Assembly: GCA_031213475.1 (NCBI GenBank)
Contig: JARUPZ010000025.1
Span: 62,001 to 126,000, forward strand
Source of the DNA: Nereocystis luetkeana
Lineage: Eukaryota > Sar > Phaeophyceae > Laminariales > Laminariaceae
Reading direction: 5' to 3'
Length of the DNA stretch: 64,000 nt
Part shown: in pieces, positions 1 to 11,921 of the stretch
How positions within the stretch are numbered: position 1 is the first letter of the stretch
How the letters are laid out: each line of letters starts with the position of its first letter
The notes under the pieces: generated by a model
The model's database searches: none
Seen by the model: only the letters and a program-made list of their open reading frames with translations
What the model was told of the DNA's origin: nothing
Program-made: the position numbers and the translations under genes

Positions 1-2
1 GA

Positions 3-2059
3 GAAAACGAGGACAAGAGGTCGGCTGATGGAGCTTCATCGCCTGGGACGGACGGAACATCATCGCCTGGGGTAATCGGAGCACCATCACCTGGGGCTGA
101 CGGAACATCATCTCCTGGGGCAATTGGAGCATCTTCGCCTAGGGCTGACGGAACATCGTCATCCGGGGCTACTGGAGCATCATTACCGGAGGTCGACGAA
201 TCGACACCGCCTACTCCACCTGGGGTCGCACCAGCTGCTCATAAACTACGCGTGACTCGCGCCTCCACACGAGCCAACCCTAATTCCGAGGACATCTGCT
301 ACGGCGCCCTCACCGACTACCAACTACGGGAAATTCGCACGCTCATGCCAGCGAAGGGGCCACCGCGAGTCAACCTCGCGGTAGGATCTCTGGATTTCGC
401 ACACGATGATGGAGAACCACTTCTGGCATCGACGGCTTTAATGTACGCCACTGGCGGCCTGACAGACAAAGGCATCGCCGAGGAGGAGCAGGAGCGTGTC
501 ATCATCCCCAACAAGTACGAGGACGCAATGAAATCCCGACAGTGCAAGCAGTGGCTAGGAGCAATCGACAAGGAGATGAAGAGCCTGCGGGAGCATGAAG
601 TCTACGACTTGGTGCCTATCACTAGTGTGCCGAAGGGGAAGAAGATCCTCGGCTCCCGTTTTGTGTTTAGGCAGAAGGTGGACGACCGGTTCAAGGCTCG
701 ACTTGTCGTCCAAGGCTACATTCAGGAGCCCGGCATCGACTTCGGAAAGTCCTTTGCACCAGTGTGCCGCCTTGGAAGCCAGCGCGTATTGCTGGCAATA
801 GCATGCGAGCATGGGTGGGCCATCTACCAGCTTGATGTTCATGTGGCGTTTCTGCAGAGCAAGATCGACTCCGAGGTGTACGTCAAGCTAGCTCCGGGAC
901 AAGAGGCTACGGATGGCAACACCGGCGTACCTTTGGTGATGAAGCTGAAGCGAAGCCTGTACGGCCTAGCACAGTCACCGGTCCTCTGGCACGATACCAT
1001 CGACGCGGCGCTGCTGGGTATCGGATTCACGCCTACGTTGTCGGACCCTTGCGTTTACACGCATGGAAGCGACGACACCTTCGCCATCCTAACACTGCAC
1101 GTCGATGATATCCTCATTACCGGGAGGAGCGAGGAAGTGGTGAAGCGGCTGAAGAAGGCTCTTATGGACCGCTTCGCTATGACCGACATGGGCGAGGTCA
1201 GTCTTATTCTTGGCTTAGCCGTCACCCGGGATTACGACGCAGGAACGGTGGCCATCACTCAAAAGGAATACGTCAAGAACATCCTCGAGAGGTTCGGTAT
1301 GCAGGACTGCAACCCCGTGTACACTCCGGGCTACGGGCCGGAGTTGTCAAACGAACAGCCGGAGGAGAAGCTGCTAAGCGCAACAGGCGTTAAGCTTTAC
1401 CAATCTATTGTGGGCTCGGTGCTGCAATTGGCTCAGGTTACCCGCTACGACATCTGCTACGCGGTCAACCAACTCACGAAGGCATGCAGCAAGCCGGCGG
1501 CAATAGATCTGACTGCGGCCAAATCATCTACTCCGCTACCTGAAGGGGCATCCCGACCTGGCCATCGTATACAAGAGAGGGCAGTTCCGGATGACCGGCT
1601 ACACGGACGCATCGTTCGCGGCTTATCCGGATAACCGCAAGTCCATTTCAGGCTTAATATTTTTCATGAGCGGAGGGCCCATCGGTTTCGAGGCCAAGAC
1701 GCAGTCACTGACTGCGCAATCAACAGTGGAGGCGGAACCCATGGCAATCAGCTTCGGGGGAAAGGAAGCTACCTACCTCTCCAACTTCATGCTGGAGCTG
1801 GGCTTCAAATCCTTCAGCTCGGTACCCATCAACTGCGACAGCACCGGTGCGTTGCACGTTGCGGGAAACTCCACGTACAGCTCGAGGACGAACACACATC
1901 GCTTTGCGCTTCTTCTTCCTTGGCGAGCTGGTCAAGGGTGGCTAGATCACCATCCACCATGTACCGACGCAGCAAATGCTTGCCGACTGCGCGACCAAGC
2001 ACCTCGCTAAAACGCAGTTCGGCTCGATTCTGCAACAGATCAAGGACTTCTCGTGCTGA
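3..2059 (+). pseudogene. Ty1/copia retrotransposon pol remnant (reverse transcriptase and RNase H)
   Basis: The frame is open from the window edge, so the true start and any gag, protease and integrase lie outside; the first in-window start codon (GTG, 252) is not meaningful. About 45-190 encodes three 16-residue Asp-Gly-Thr-Ser-Ser-Pro-Gly type repeats, probably the linker after integrase. The reverse transcriptase follows (about 590-1480): QLDV with its catalytic Asp near 830, the KRSLYGLAQSP block near 950, and the second catalytic box near 1096 reading HVDD where copia elements usually have YVDD. RNase H starts at GYTDAS near 1592 and continues through a STVEAE-type block. The copy is broken: a frame change near 1521-1525 separates the two domains, a second shift lies near 1900, and a TAG stop at about 1944 interrupts the C-terminus, which in the correct frame would end at TGA 2057-2059. 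It is an inactive copy; family assignment is confident. Confidence 0.93.
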
Positions 2060-2124
2060 GCAGGGATTCTTCGAACGAGAGATGGGGCATCAACGTCTAC
2101 GGGGTCGGTACAAACGAGGGGCGA

Positions 2125-2800
2125 TGTCTCTCTGGAATAGTGTCGTAGTTATTAACAGCTGTATCATAGCTGGCAGCGCCCCTTTGTTCCTTTGTTACGG
2201 GCGGCACGAACATTGGGAGACCTTTCGGTTCTATGCTTGTTGCGAACTGAAAGGAGTCACCGTTTTTAGACTACTGCTAACATCTTCTATTCTTGGTCGA
2301 TTAACTGACTGGAATATTGTTCAAGCTTGTTTTCTAGCTTTGCGGACCAGTAGGTTAATCTGCATAACACATGCAGATTGTACGGCGCGGGCAGAGACGT
2401 TGCGGGTTGCTACGGACATGGTAGTTTGTTTCTCCATTTCTAGGTCAACTAACTGATCGCAGGAGTACTGTTTTCGCATTTTATCTGGTAGCATACGCAA
2501 GCCACGAGTAGGTTTTACGACAAGACCACACCGGAACCATTCCATCACGCGAACACGGGCGTTGTAAATCCTGCGAGGGGATGCCTCCGGTTGAAGTTGA
2601 TCCTTGACCCTGCAAGCTCCAAGCCACAGTTGTGTGCGTTGCCCCCGACCCCCCACCCTCCCCGCTCCCCACACAGCAACACGTCCCCACCTCCGCGCAC
2701 TCCACAACACGCCCGCACTCCGTCGGGAACGATATCGGGCATATCTATCTGAGCCACAGCAGCACGGGCCTATTAGAGATGATACTTTCTTGTCAGTAAC
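2125..2800 (+). repeat. Possible 3' LTR of the copia element (right end not defined)
   Basis: Just after the pol stop there is a purine-rich stretch (about 2112-2123) that could be the polypurine tract, followed by TG at 2125, the usual first dinucleotide of an LTR. The partner LTR is outside the window, so the right boundary cannot be fixed. No other coding signal is seen here. Confidence 0.3.
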
Positions 2801-4943
2801 CATCATATTCGTTACTCGATTACACTTACATCATCTGGTATACATTTACGCATTATATGTACAACATACAGTTTTCCAGTCTGAGTTATACTGTATAGTA
2901 GGATAGCAGCAGCTGTCTTTTTACGCATATACTGCTGTGCACCCGTACGCACAGAATAAAGTCCCAATGACGAGTAGTGCCATGGATCTACTGTTGTTGT
3001 GGTACGTACGTACATGATCTACGGTAGACAGCACATTTAGTACGTGATATCATTGGTGCATAATGGAAAGGATATCTTCAGTATCCCTCCGAGACCGGTA
3101 GCATAGTTTTACTGTTACAATGTAGTTCTGGTTGGAGGGACAACATAGGCTACACTGGGGTCATGGATATGTACCCCAAGATATATTGTTCTTTACAGTA
3201 AATCTGGGGGTTCTCTTCGTTGTTTTATTTTGAACGGAATACGAGGGTATTCCCTCATTTTGTTTTTGTTTGACCGAAGCGCAAGGGTCGTCCTTTGTTG
3301 CGAGCTGCGAGCGCACACGCGCACCGCCCTCCCCTTTGAGCTCACTCTACTTTTGCTCTACTTTTGCTCACCATCATCAGCTTCCAGCTGAGCAATCAAT
3401 CAACAATGTGGCTTGGGGTCACCACACCATCTTCTTCTCTTCTTTGTTGAAGCTTCACGTACTAGTCACCTGACAGTGACTACGTGTTTGCCTCGAACAT
3501 TTTGACTGTGTATTGCCGGCCATCGGCAATCGAGTCTAGGCGTACACACCAGCTACGAGCTGGTACACACGCCAATCGCCATACCTAGTAGGTTATGCGC
3601 CATAAACCTTTAATAGGGCCGTCCTATCGACAGCTGCGATCTTCCTCGTTCGTGCCTGTCGCCACATGCCACACACATACATGGTCTGTCCCGGTCCGTG
3701 TTTCGCCCAGACATTTATTTCGTGTTTTTCCTTCTCTCTCGTCACGCCCTCCATGATGATGAGCAGCTGCCAGCGCGTTTAGTGAAGCGCGCGTCCTCCC
3801 TCCTCTAGCCGCAGACAACCGACCTATGGCGACAAGCTGCCGCTCTGTGCGGCTGAGGGACCGCTAGGCACTGTCCTTCTCAAGGTTTGCGTGCGCACAT
3901 GCGGCACATCGCATGTCGGGCGTGGCCCTCGTCCGCAACCCATGCCGGCGATTTACGTTTTTTTGCTGGAGACGGAGCAATCCGTTCTACGAAGAAGACG
4001 TATATTCAGCTCTGTGTACTGGCTTTTTTTCAAATAATTTTCTCGGAAAAATCGTTGAATTTTCAGGTAAACTTCGGGCAAGAACTTTCGTGGAAATTTC
4101 CTGATGATCCATAGTTTCTCGAAATTTTCATTCTTGTATTTTCTCAATAATAGGGATTTCCACAAATAAATAAATAACAAAAGCATTCTCCCTAGCCGAC
4201 TTCGAAGGCGTTATCCACTCTCGATTTACTCTACAACCTATGTCAGTAATAATTATTGCCGCCGTTCATACACGGGCCTGAATATGTTGTTCTAATTTTT
4301 CTGCGCGGTAGGCCACCTTTCCTGCAACAAAACCCATTGTTGTACAGGGCTTCGAGATTGCAAAGACATGTAAGTAAGTCGTTTAAGGAATTGTGATAGT
4401 TAATGTCGACTAGTAGTCGACTGTCATTGACGATGTCACCCCCATCGAGGGGTCGTGTTAGTGTTAGGTACTTCGCTACAAGCAGCGAGCGAGTAGCCTA
4501 TACCGAGTCGCTGGTTAGTAGCATAGTCGCGTTGGTCAGTACCAAGCTGCCAAGTAAGTGCTCAGTAGAATGTAGTGCTACTGAAGCATGCACATGGAAC
4601 ACATAATTATGCGGTGTATCCAAACGTAGATACGTAATAATAGAGAATGCGGCGAAATACGAACGGGAATATTCTGGGAATATTGCGGGATGTTTCTAAG
4701 CGGTTCGAGAAAGCCGAGAACAGTAAGAACGGTACGAAGTACGTTGAACGTCTGGAAGGGTACCAAGCCTTCCTGAGAACGTTGCCAAGTACGTTGAGCG
4801 CCCGGAAGCATAGCGTTCTTGAGAACGGTACATAGTACGTAGAACGTCTAGAAGTAGTGTAGAGCTTGACGCTGCTAGCCGACATGGTTCTGAGTTGCTG
4901 AGCTCCCCCTCAAGCTCACTCTCGTTTCTGCCACCAGAATCTC
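2801..4943. other. No gene or recognised repeat seen
   Basis: Only short, unsupported ORFs occur, with no recognisable domain. 3530-3580 has a short hairpin-like stretch around AGCTACGAGCTGG, and 4640-4870 has loosely repeated motifs around ACGTTG and GAACG. I see no convincing function. Confidence 0.5.
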
Positions 4944-5040
4944 TTAACCCCTTTAGAACCGCAGTCCCGTTTTGGGGACAAATTACTTAAAGTTTGAGTG
5001 GTTTGTCCCCGAATCGAGACTGCGGTTCTAAAAGGGTTAA
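4944..5040. mobile_element. Family A foldback MITE, copy A1, TTAA-flanked
   Basis: This is the reference copy of family A: about 90 bp, almost entirely two inverted arms. The arms begin CCCCTTTAGAACCGCAGTCC and contain CCCGTTTTGGGGACAAA, with a short AT-rich centre. Both ends are bordered by TTAA. TTAA duplication plus a CCC-starting terminus is the signature of piggyBac-type transposases, so this is probably a non-autonomous piggyBac-like MITE. No transposase is in the window. Confidence 0.85.
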
Positions 5041-5332
5041 TCCGCCGTGAGAGCGCCTTTTCAACATCTTTCTTTCTGAGATGAAGTTCGCAACTGGATC
5101 TATCTGTCTAACAGCATTCCAAGCGTTTACCTCTCGACTATCATCATAGCCAGTCATATCCAACATTATCAGCCTTCGGGCGGAGGACACAATAATTTAC
5201 CTTGAAATAAGTGTGGTCTGTCTCTATTTTACACCGGATTCACAGTAGTGTTTTTCGTTAAAGGCCTGAACCTCCGTTTCTTTACTGACTGGTTGGTATA
5301 TACCAGGTACCAGATATTTCTTGATAGAGGGT

Positions 5333-5437
5333 CTTAAGCCCCTTTAGGATTGCAGTTTCGTTTTGGGGACAAATCACTTAGAATTTGGCTGGTTTGTCCC
5401 TAAACGGGACTGCGGTCCCAACAGCCCTAGAAAGTTA
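5333..5437. mobile_element. Family A foldback MITE, copy A2
   Basis: Diverged copy with the CCGTTTTGGGGACAAAT arm and its inverse. TTAA is recognisable on both sides (TTAAG at left, GTTAA at right). A TACCAGGTA site lies about 25 bp upstream. Confidence 0.8.
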
Positions 5438-5524
5438 ACTGTATAGCTGATGTGTACATACGCATGGTATCGTATGGTACGGCATTTATTTCGATTTGGG
5501 ATTTCGCGGCCTTACTTGAGTATA

Positions 5525-6060
5525 CTGCCATGACGCGTTCTACGATAGAGCAGAGGTAGCACATTTATTTCCGTTAAATTTGTTTCTGAAAGACGGGGCC
5601 CCTTAACCCAAAATCGTCGGAATGCCACTCTTGTTTCGAAAAATGACCTTGTCGCATACTCGGGCCGTGGGATTGTTGATCGGGATGTAATTTGATTTTT
5701 GCTGATGTCATTTTCCGGTTGAGGTATGGATGCGTTCCACGATACATAGAGGTAGCACATTTCCGCTACTACTACTCTGTTTTCTGAATGATGGTGTTCC
5801 TTAACCCAAAATCGTCGGAATGTCAATCTTGTTTCGAACATGACCTTTTTGTATAATATACTTGGGCCATGGGAATATTCATCGGGATGCAATTCGATTT
5901 TTTTTGCTGAAGTCAACCTTCGGGTAAGGTATGGAGCTCCTTACGTGAGGAGCCTCAGAAAATTCAGGGTGAACCTCTTTCGTAGAACGCCTCTGTGTGG
6001 AGCCCCTTGAGTGAGGAGCCTCACAAAAATTAAGGTGGGCCTCTATCGTAGAATGCCTCG
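5525..6060 (-). repeat. Family R repeat, two tandem copies
   Basis: Two units of roughly 200-230 bp sit head to tail: each contains a bend around TTAACCCAAAATCGTCGGAA (5605 and 5800) followed by CTTGTTTCGAA and a TCGGGATG(T/C)AATT block. The second runs into GTGAGGAGCCTCA and TCGTAGAACGCC motifs at 5955-6060. The reverse-complement copy is at 7690-8110. No coding content is apparent. Confidence 0.7.
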
Positions 6061-7690
6061 CAGATGTGGGCTGGCAACAACGACACGTAATCTCAGTGCT
6101 GACGAGAGGTGGGTCTGCTGCCACTGCCACGCACGAAGGGAGAGCCCCAGTCCACTCTTCTCATGCATGATGCCCTCACGACAGGACACGCGACACCCCT
6201 GACCTAAGCACCTGTGTATGCACAGCAGTAGTAGGATGTCGTACGACCTGGTACGATCTTCACAACAACAAAAAAAGTATATATACCTGTGGTACAGGAC
6301 ACCTACCTGTATAATATCTCAAAATAATAAGAAATATAGAAAAGCTACAGAGAGAGAGCGAGACGGCAGGGACTCTCTCATAGGTGCTACCGATAGCAGT
6401 GCAGACCAGCAACACCGCACGACCTTCTGCGCGTTGAAACATGCGTGTAGTAGTAATAAACCAGCCATTTTGATGGACAGCGGGTTTTTAGTAGATTCTT
6501 CGGGGGTGCTTAAGGAGGGGAGTGGTCGTTTTTTGGTGGACGAGATGGAGGGATGTTGGTTGTAGTAGTCTTCATGAGCGTCACTTCAGTTCTGATTTAT
6601 TTGTCGTAGGATACTGCCGCGCTTTTGTTGTGGAGAGTTCTTCACTTTCTGTTATTATAGTCGTTTATTAGAACAACCCTACACATTGTCGGATGACAAG
6701 CATAATAATAATAAGAAACGGGAAGAAAGTCGGTCCCGAGGGATGGATCTTTCCTTTTCGAGCAGGGGTGCGTTCTACACTCAATTCGGAATTCGGTGGA
6801 ACACATACCCCGAAGTTGCTATACTTTCCACCCAGTAAATATCGTGTCTTTTTTTGTTGTGCTGCAGTTTTGCCTGTATCTCCCTCTCTTTCGTGTTGCT
6901 TCGTCCGCGCAGCAGATACCTACCTACCTGCCCTTCCTGAGTACGTGCGTATGCTTTCCGTCTATTAATAGCAGCCTTTCTGAAGTCCTTGCGTCGTTTG
7001 TATTCTGTTTTTTTTTCTCTTCTTTCATTTCAGATTTTTTGTTTTTGTTTTTTTTTATACCCTGGTAGTCTTTTTGTTCTTTTTTTTCCCTGTCTTGCTG
7101 TGTGTTGTTGTGTTCTCGTACCCGGTACGCTGACATCCACTTGCTTGACACTTGAATTTGCGATTTAGTTTTATTCTTTCGGTCTTCCTCTGTCTCACAG
7201 GGTGTGACCACAAAGAAGAAGAATCAGTATCTCTCTAGGATAGGGAATCAGGACGGACATCGGGTTGTACTGATGAAGCTGGGTAGAAAGGACGATTTAA
7301 TGTGAAGACAACAACAACAGTTCGTTTTCTTACTCACCCCTCTCGAAACCCCTCGGTTATCGATAGACGAAAGCGATGACTGGCTGGTAACTTGGGTGTT
7401 ATGTGTTATATCTCAGCCGAGCGAGGTACGAATATCGCATCACATTTGGGGGGGGGGGGGGGGGGACATTCTGCCAGCCACCACGCACCTACGCCGTCCT
7501 TACCGGGCGCCTCATCGCCTTATCGTGTTTCAGACCTAGATAGACCATGGCCGCACACGAGTATGTATGTAGCCTGTGCTCTTCATCGTTGGGCGTAATG
7601 CGTACGCACGTACACGTACGAGTTGCGTGCAGCATTCAATTTATTCTAGTCGTATTCACGCGTGGTGCCCCCTACAATTCCGCAGTTATA
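6061..7690. other. No gene seen; low-complexity T-rich stretch
   Basis: 6980-7110 is T-rich. 7290-7325 ends in a short (CAA)n run resembling the tails at 49680 and 51665. 7447-7465 is a G-run. Confidence 0.45.
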
Positions 7691-8110
7691 CCCTGGGGGG
7701 GACATGGGAGCCTCAGACAAAATAGGGTGAACCTCCATTATCGTAGAACGCCTCCAGGGCGTTCTACGATAGAGATTCACCCTAAATTTGGGAGGAAGGC
7801 GTTCTATGATAGAGGTTGACCCCAGGTTTTGTGAGGCTCCTCACATAAGAGGAGCTCCACACCTCACCCGAAAATTGGCATCAGCAAAAATCAAATCGCG
7901 TCCCGATGGCCCAAGTATGCAGTTAATTGCGACATTTTTCCAACAAGATTGGGATTCCGACAATTTTGGGTTACAACCCCTTTAGTACCGCAGTCCCGTT
8001 TTGGGGACAAATTACTTAGAATTTGAGGCGGGTGCCCCCAAAACGGGGCTGCGGTTCGAAAAGGGGCAAGGAGCCCCGTCATTCAGAAATCTTTTTAGTG
8101 GAAATGTCTT
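7690..8110 (+). repeat. Family R copy interrupted by MITE A3
   Basis: Inverse of the units at 5525-6060: it contains GCGTTCTACGATAGAG, GTGAGGCTCCTCAC and ATTCCGACAATTTTGGGTTA. Family A copy A3 splits it exactly where the uninterrupted copies read TTAA. 7725-7815 also holds a small local inverted duplication of the TTCTACGATAGAG motif. Confidence 0.75.
7975..8068. mobile_element. Family A foldback MITE, copy A3, nested in repeat R
   Basis: Arms CCGCAGTCCCGTTTTGGGG and inverse. The flanks have decayed to ACAA and GCAA, but the uninterrupted R copies at 5604 and 5799 show the ancestral target was TTAA. Confidence 0.85.
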
Positions 8111-8286
8111 ACCTCTAGCATACAACGCGTCGTCCTCGGTGCAATCAAGCTGCGTGAGTGCCCAGCGATACGGGCAGGATGGTGTTGATCACACACCGGA
8201 CGACTCTCTGCATTGCTATCTCAGACTCCGACCACAACATCAGTGTAGTATCACATCATCCTCCAATCACACAGTGGGCGTTGCTC

Positions 8287-8400
8287 TTACGGGGGGACCA
8301 TATTAAATAGGACCTATACGGTACGGACAAAAACCTATATATTTCGGAATTTTTACCACCAATATTTGGTCCTATTTGATTTACTATGGACCCCCGTAAT
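8287..8400. mobile_element. Family B foldback MITE, copy B1
   Basis: Family B elements are about 105 bp, with inverted ends TTACGGGGGACCATAGT and ACTATGGTCCCCCGTAA, inner blocks AATAGGACC and GGTCCTATT, and an AT-rich centre (CCTATATATTT). Most copies are bordered by TA, the target of Tc1/mariner-type transposases. No transposase is present in the window. In B1 the left end reads TTACGGGGGGACC and the right arm carries an insertion of a few bases before CTATGG. Confidence 0.85.
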
Positions 8401-9767
8401 AAGAAACCGTTCGCTTTTCGTTGTAAAAAAAAAAACCCTCCCTGATCAAGTCCCAAGAGGAATGATACAGCAGTAATAACATTAATAGTAGACAGCAGCA
8501 CATGGGTCTGCCAAACAAAAAAAAACACCTACGAGTACTGTACCTACCTGGTACGTGTATTAAGGGCAAACGAGTCCCAAACAGGGGGGGGGGGGGGGAG
8601 GGGGGGGGATTACCTAAAATCAAGCATTAGTAAAACAAAACTGAAAAAAGAAAGAAAAGTTCTACCTGGTATTTAATTTCTGACGAAAATCCCAACCCGA
8701 TTTTAGTTTGTTTTCAGTTCCGAGATAGTGGCGAGTGTGACCCCGATCTCTCCATGTTTCGTCTGCCCTTGCTGCTGCCGTACCAGGTACGTGTACTATG
8801 CCATGGGATTCATGGTATCCCCGTTTCCCTCTTTATTGCCTATTAATAGGAGGCCCAGACACATTATCATGCTTATTAACGTAAGCAAGGCTTAACAACC
8901 ACCCCTTGAACAATCCGGATGGGCTTTCAGTCAAAAATCATCGTTTGGTTCGGTTCTGAAAACATAAAAAAACGTTATAATATGACAAACGTTGCGAACC
9001 AAAAAAAATATCGTCATAGTTTGGTCCATGGGTTTTACAGTAACGGGTACACGCGAGAATAAAAAAAAACGCAACTACAGGTATGCTGGTAAAACCACTA
9101 ATCAAACAAACTGTCTGGTCCCACCCGCCCGGCACACTAAAACCGAAACAGTTATGTTGTCAAGAAAAAAGCCCACCCTGCCCCCCCCCCACCCGTATTT
9201 TGCCGTGCCACACCCAACACCACCAACTCTCCCACCGCCACAGCCGCTGTCACCTAAAAAAAAAAAAAAATCCGCGCCCACCCCGACGGAACTCCCGAGG
9301 CGTGTCTTTCCAAAGGGGAGGTGCAACCGAAACGAACCAACCGTAAACCAATCGCAGCCGGTGACAGGGCCGAGCCATCAGACACAAAAGAGACACGCAC
9401 GGGAGACTCGACGGTACCGGGATCTCCCTCCTGACGTGCCGTGTGACGCGCAGGACGATCTTAGGGTACTCCAGGACACACATTTTTCCGAGACGATTTT
9501 CTCCGAAATTAGTCGAGCGTACGACAATTTTTATTTTGACTTTTTCTGAAAAAATATGTCGTCGTGGCCTTTCCATAGACAGAAACACCGTTCGGTGTTT
9601 GCGCTTTCTTTGCCCGTTGAAGCCGACAAAATCATGTTGGAATTTTGTCCGAGGAGGTGTGCTGTCTTGTTTGTTACCAATGCAGTACCCCCCCCCTCGC
9701 CTCCCCGCCGACCCCTTCTTCTTCCTGTCATCCTCCCCTCCATACCCCTCCCCTCCCCTCCCGTCTC
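8401..9767. other. No gene seen; homopolymer-rich
   Basis: Contains TACCWGGTA sites at 8545, 8663 and 8781, a G-run at 8585-8608, and C-rich stretches at 9180-9250. The C-rich sequence at 9680-9765 might belong to the minus-strand gene, but no clear splice sites were found. Confidence 0.4.
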
Positions 9768-10020
9768 CTTTTCCCACTCGACGCTGTCATCCATACGCAA
9801 GGGAAAACCTACATCTCAAGCAGCCGGTTCTTATAGTATTCCTATTGAGGATGCAGCTCACCCTCCATACGGCTCGCCAGACACCTCGCGGCGCGTTTCG
9901 CACTTGGTTTCCAAGAGCAACGTCCGCCTGTTCGGTGAAAACCCGACGTGCTGCTCCGTCGGGGCATTACGGGAATGCGAGGGTCTAGTGGTCATACGAC
10001 TACGGCCAAGCATGATATCC
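9768..10020 (-). repeat. Family F repeat copy, inverse orientation
   Basis: Reverse of the family F core: motifs CTCGCCAGACACCTCGCGGC, AAACCCGACGTGCT, GCGAGGGTC and CGACTACGGCC. It ends at a C-run at 10026-10055, the mirror of the G-run seen at the corresponding edge of forward copies. The 9780-9850 end contains the ATCCATACGCAAG block found deep inside full-length copies. Confidence 0.75.
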
Positions 10021-10022
10021 AG

Positions 10023-10057
<35 letters not shown>

Positions 10058-10064
10058 ACCTTAC

Positions 10065-10093
10065 CGTCTCCGCCCCTCGTCCTCCCACCATCG
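10065..10093 (-). CDS. Candidate 29-nt exon of the minus-strand gene (speculative)
   Basis: On the minus strand a T-rich tract ending in CAG precedes 10093 and GTAAGG follows 10065. The segment supplies two bases plus nine codons (MVGGRGAET), the phase needed after exon 8. With only 29 nt and no homology this may be chance. Confidence 0.2.
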
Positions 10094-10321
10094 CTGAAAC
10101 AAAACGCTGCTTTGTCGACAACGTGGTCATAGTCGACTCTCTGGGCCCGCTACAGTCCCGGCCAATCAAGAGGGGACAGCGAAAGGGCAACGCCCGCCCG
10201 AACGAAGCCAACGCGGCACAACGTGGCCAACAAAAAGCCTCGGGAGGCATGCAACACCCCCAGGCTCCCAACGAGGGCACGGCGCAAACACAACTCTCAT
10301 TGGAGCACGCGTCGAGCCAAT

Positions 10322-10340
10322 AACCCCCCCCCCCCCCCTC
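10322..10340. repeat. C-run
   Basis: Pure or nearly pure C tract. Similar C or G tracts of more than ten bases occur throughout 7-46 kb and repeatedly abut family F or the acceptor-unit array. Confidence 0.9.
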
Positions 10341-10814
10341 CCCCCCTCACGCCTCCCGCCGCCTACGACCCGACAAATAGGTCACACCCACCGAAAAAAA
10401 CAGATCCTCATGTCATTATCTAAATATTTCGGGACCGTTTCATGCCGTAGATCATTCGGGGTCATTTCATTATCTAGATAATTCAGCATCCAATCACATG
10501 GATCCACATTTTCGAACAAAAAAGGTTGGAACCCCACCATTTATGATATTTACTCGGAAACACTTTAGAAAAAACTCGCTCACTTGTGTGCAGTAGTTTT
10601 TGCAAAAAAAAAAAAAAACGGACGAAACACGAGCAATAGAGCCTAAAAACTTTGCCTGAGGACTATAGATGAAGAAAACAAAAACTGCATCAACAACCCC
10701 CCCCCCGCCCCCCTCCCCCCTCCCCCCCCTACGCTACCCCGTCCCTCTTTAAACCTTGAAAGAGAGGAACACTGACGATGAAAAATGGCCATCACAGCAG
10801 CGGCTACCGCATGA
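10341..10814. other. No gene seen
   Basis: AT-rich sequence followed by a C-rich tract (10697-10730) just before the assembly gap. No convincing ORF. Confidence 0.4.
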
Positions 10815-10914
10815 NNNNNNNNNNNNNNNNNNNNNNNNNNNNNNNNNNNNNNNNNNNNNNNNNNNNNNNNNNNNNNNNNNNNNNNNNNNNNNNNNNNNNN
10901 NNNNNNNNNNNNNN
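10815..10914. other. Assembly gap of 100 N
   Basis: Exactly 100 N bases, a conventional placeholder size, so the true gap length is unknown. It lies beside a hexamer microsatellite, which probably caused the assembly break. Confidence 1.
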
Positions 10915-10918
10915 CCGC

Positions 10919-11040
10919 TACCGCCGCTCCCGTTCCGTTCCCGTTCCCGTTCCCGTTCCCGTTCCCGTTCCTGTTCCCGTTCCCGTTCCCGTTCCCGTTC
11001 GTTCCGTTCCCGTTCCCGTTCCCGTTCCGTCCGTTCCCGG
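10919..11040. repeat. GTTCCC hexamer microsatellite
   Basis: About twenty copies of GTTCCC or GTTCC with occasional irregular units. All frames give low-complexity dipeptides (Arg-Ser, Pro-Val, Asn-Gly) that should not be read as protein. Confidence 0.95.
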
Positions 11041-11381
11041 TCCAGCGACATTTGCCACCTTCTCTGATCTCGTTGTACGCCATTTTTGTCTAGGCCACTA
11101 CCGCCCCTGTGTCCGCGGTGCTACCACCGCTCTTCCCCCCCCCGGCCGCTTGTCGAAAAGCGGTGGGCGAAGGGGACAGGGTCTCGGTGATGCTTTGAGC
11201 GGGAGGCGACTTCGGTGCCGAACCAGCAGCGCCTGGGGGGGGGGGGGGGGTGATTAAGGGTGGGGGTGATAAGGGGGGGGGGGGTGATAAAGGGGGGGGG
11301 GGTGAGGACTGGTGCCACGATAGACCTTCCACAGTGGTGTACCGGTGTACCAGGTACCGATTTTCAAGCCCATCTGGTGTA

Positions 11382-11474
11382 TCCCCTTTAGAACCGCAGT
11401 CCCGTGTCGGGGACAAACTATTTGAAATTTGACTGGTTTGTCCCCAAAACGGGACTGCGGTTATAAAAGGGTTC
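11382..11474. mobile_element. Family A foldback MITE, copy A4
   Basis: Both arms are intact (AACCGCAGTCCCGTGTCGGGG and inverse); the TTAA borders are decayed. A TACCAGGTA site lies about 30 bp upstream. Confidence 0.85.
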
Positions 11475-11819
11475 AGGCCGTAAGAGGTGGAGAAAGTACT
11501 ATTAATAGGCGAATCGGCTTTTGCCACGAGAAATAAAACCTCTCGTACCTACAAGTATGGGATCCTTTTTCTCAGTAGTTGTAAGACGAAAAAATAAAAA
11601 AATACCGCTCTGCTCGAAAAAACAAGGACAGGTTGGCCTTCATACTACATAGTAGTTAGTGTCTTAACCTTCCTAAAAATTCCAACCCAAAAAAAAGTGG
11701 TATCAGGTATCAGAGATAAAGAAGACCACGCCTTTGGGTTTGTCGCAGGGTGGTAATAAAATGGGTACGTACATCCCTCGTGGCACTTTTTCTGACGGGG
11801 GGGGAGGGGGGGTATCCTT

Positions 11820-11913
11820 GACCCTTTTTGGCGTTACAGTCCCGTGTTTGGGGGCAAACCGCTCGAATTCTGAGTGCTTTGTCCCCAAAACGGGACTGCT
11901 TACACTAAAAGGG
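11820..11913. mobile_element. Family A foldback MITE, copy A5
   Basis: Diverged arms (CAGTCCCGTGTTTGGGGGC and GTCCCCAAAACGGGACTG). It starts directly after a G-rich tract and lies 8 bp before the outer family B copy B2. Confidence 0.75.
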
Positions 11914-11921
11914 ATACAGTA

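Noticed and set aside
10643..11083. Asn-Gly, Arg-Glu and Pro-Val repeat ORFs spanning the N gap
   Set aside because: All come from a GTTCCC hexamer microsatellite and include the unknown bases of the gap.
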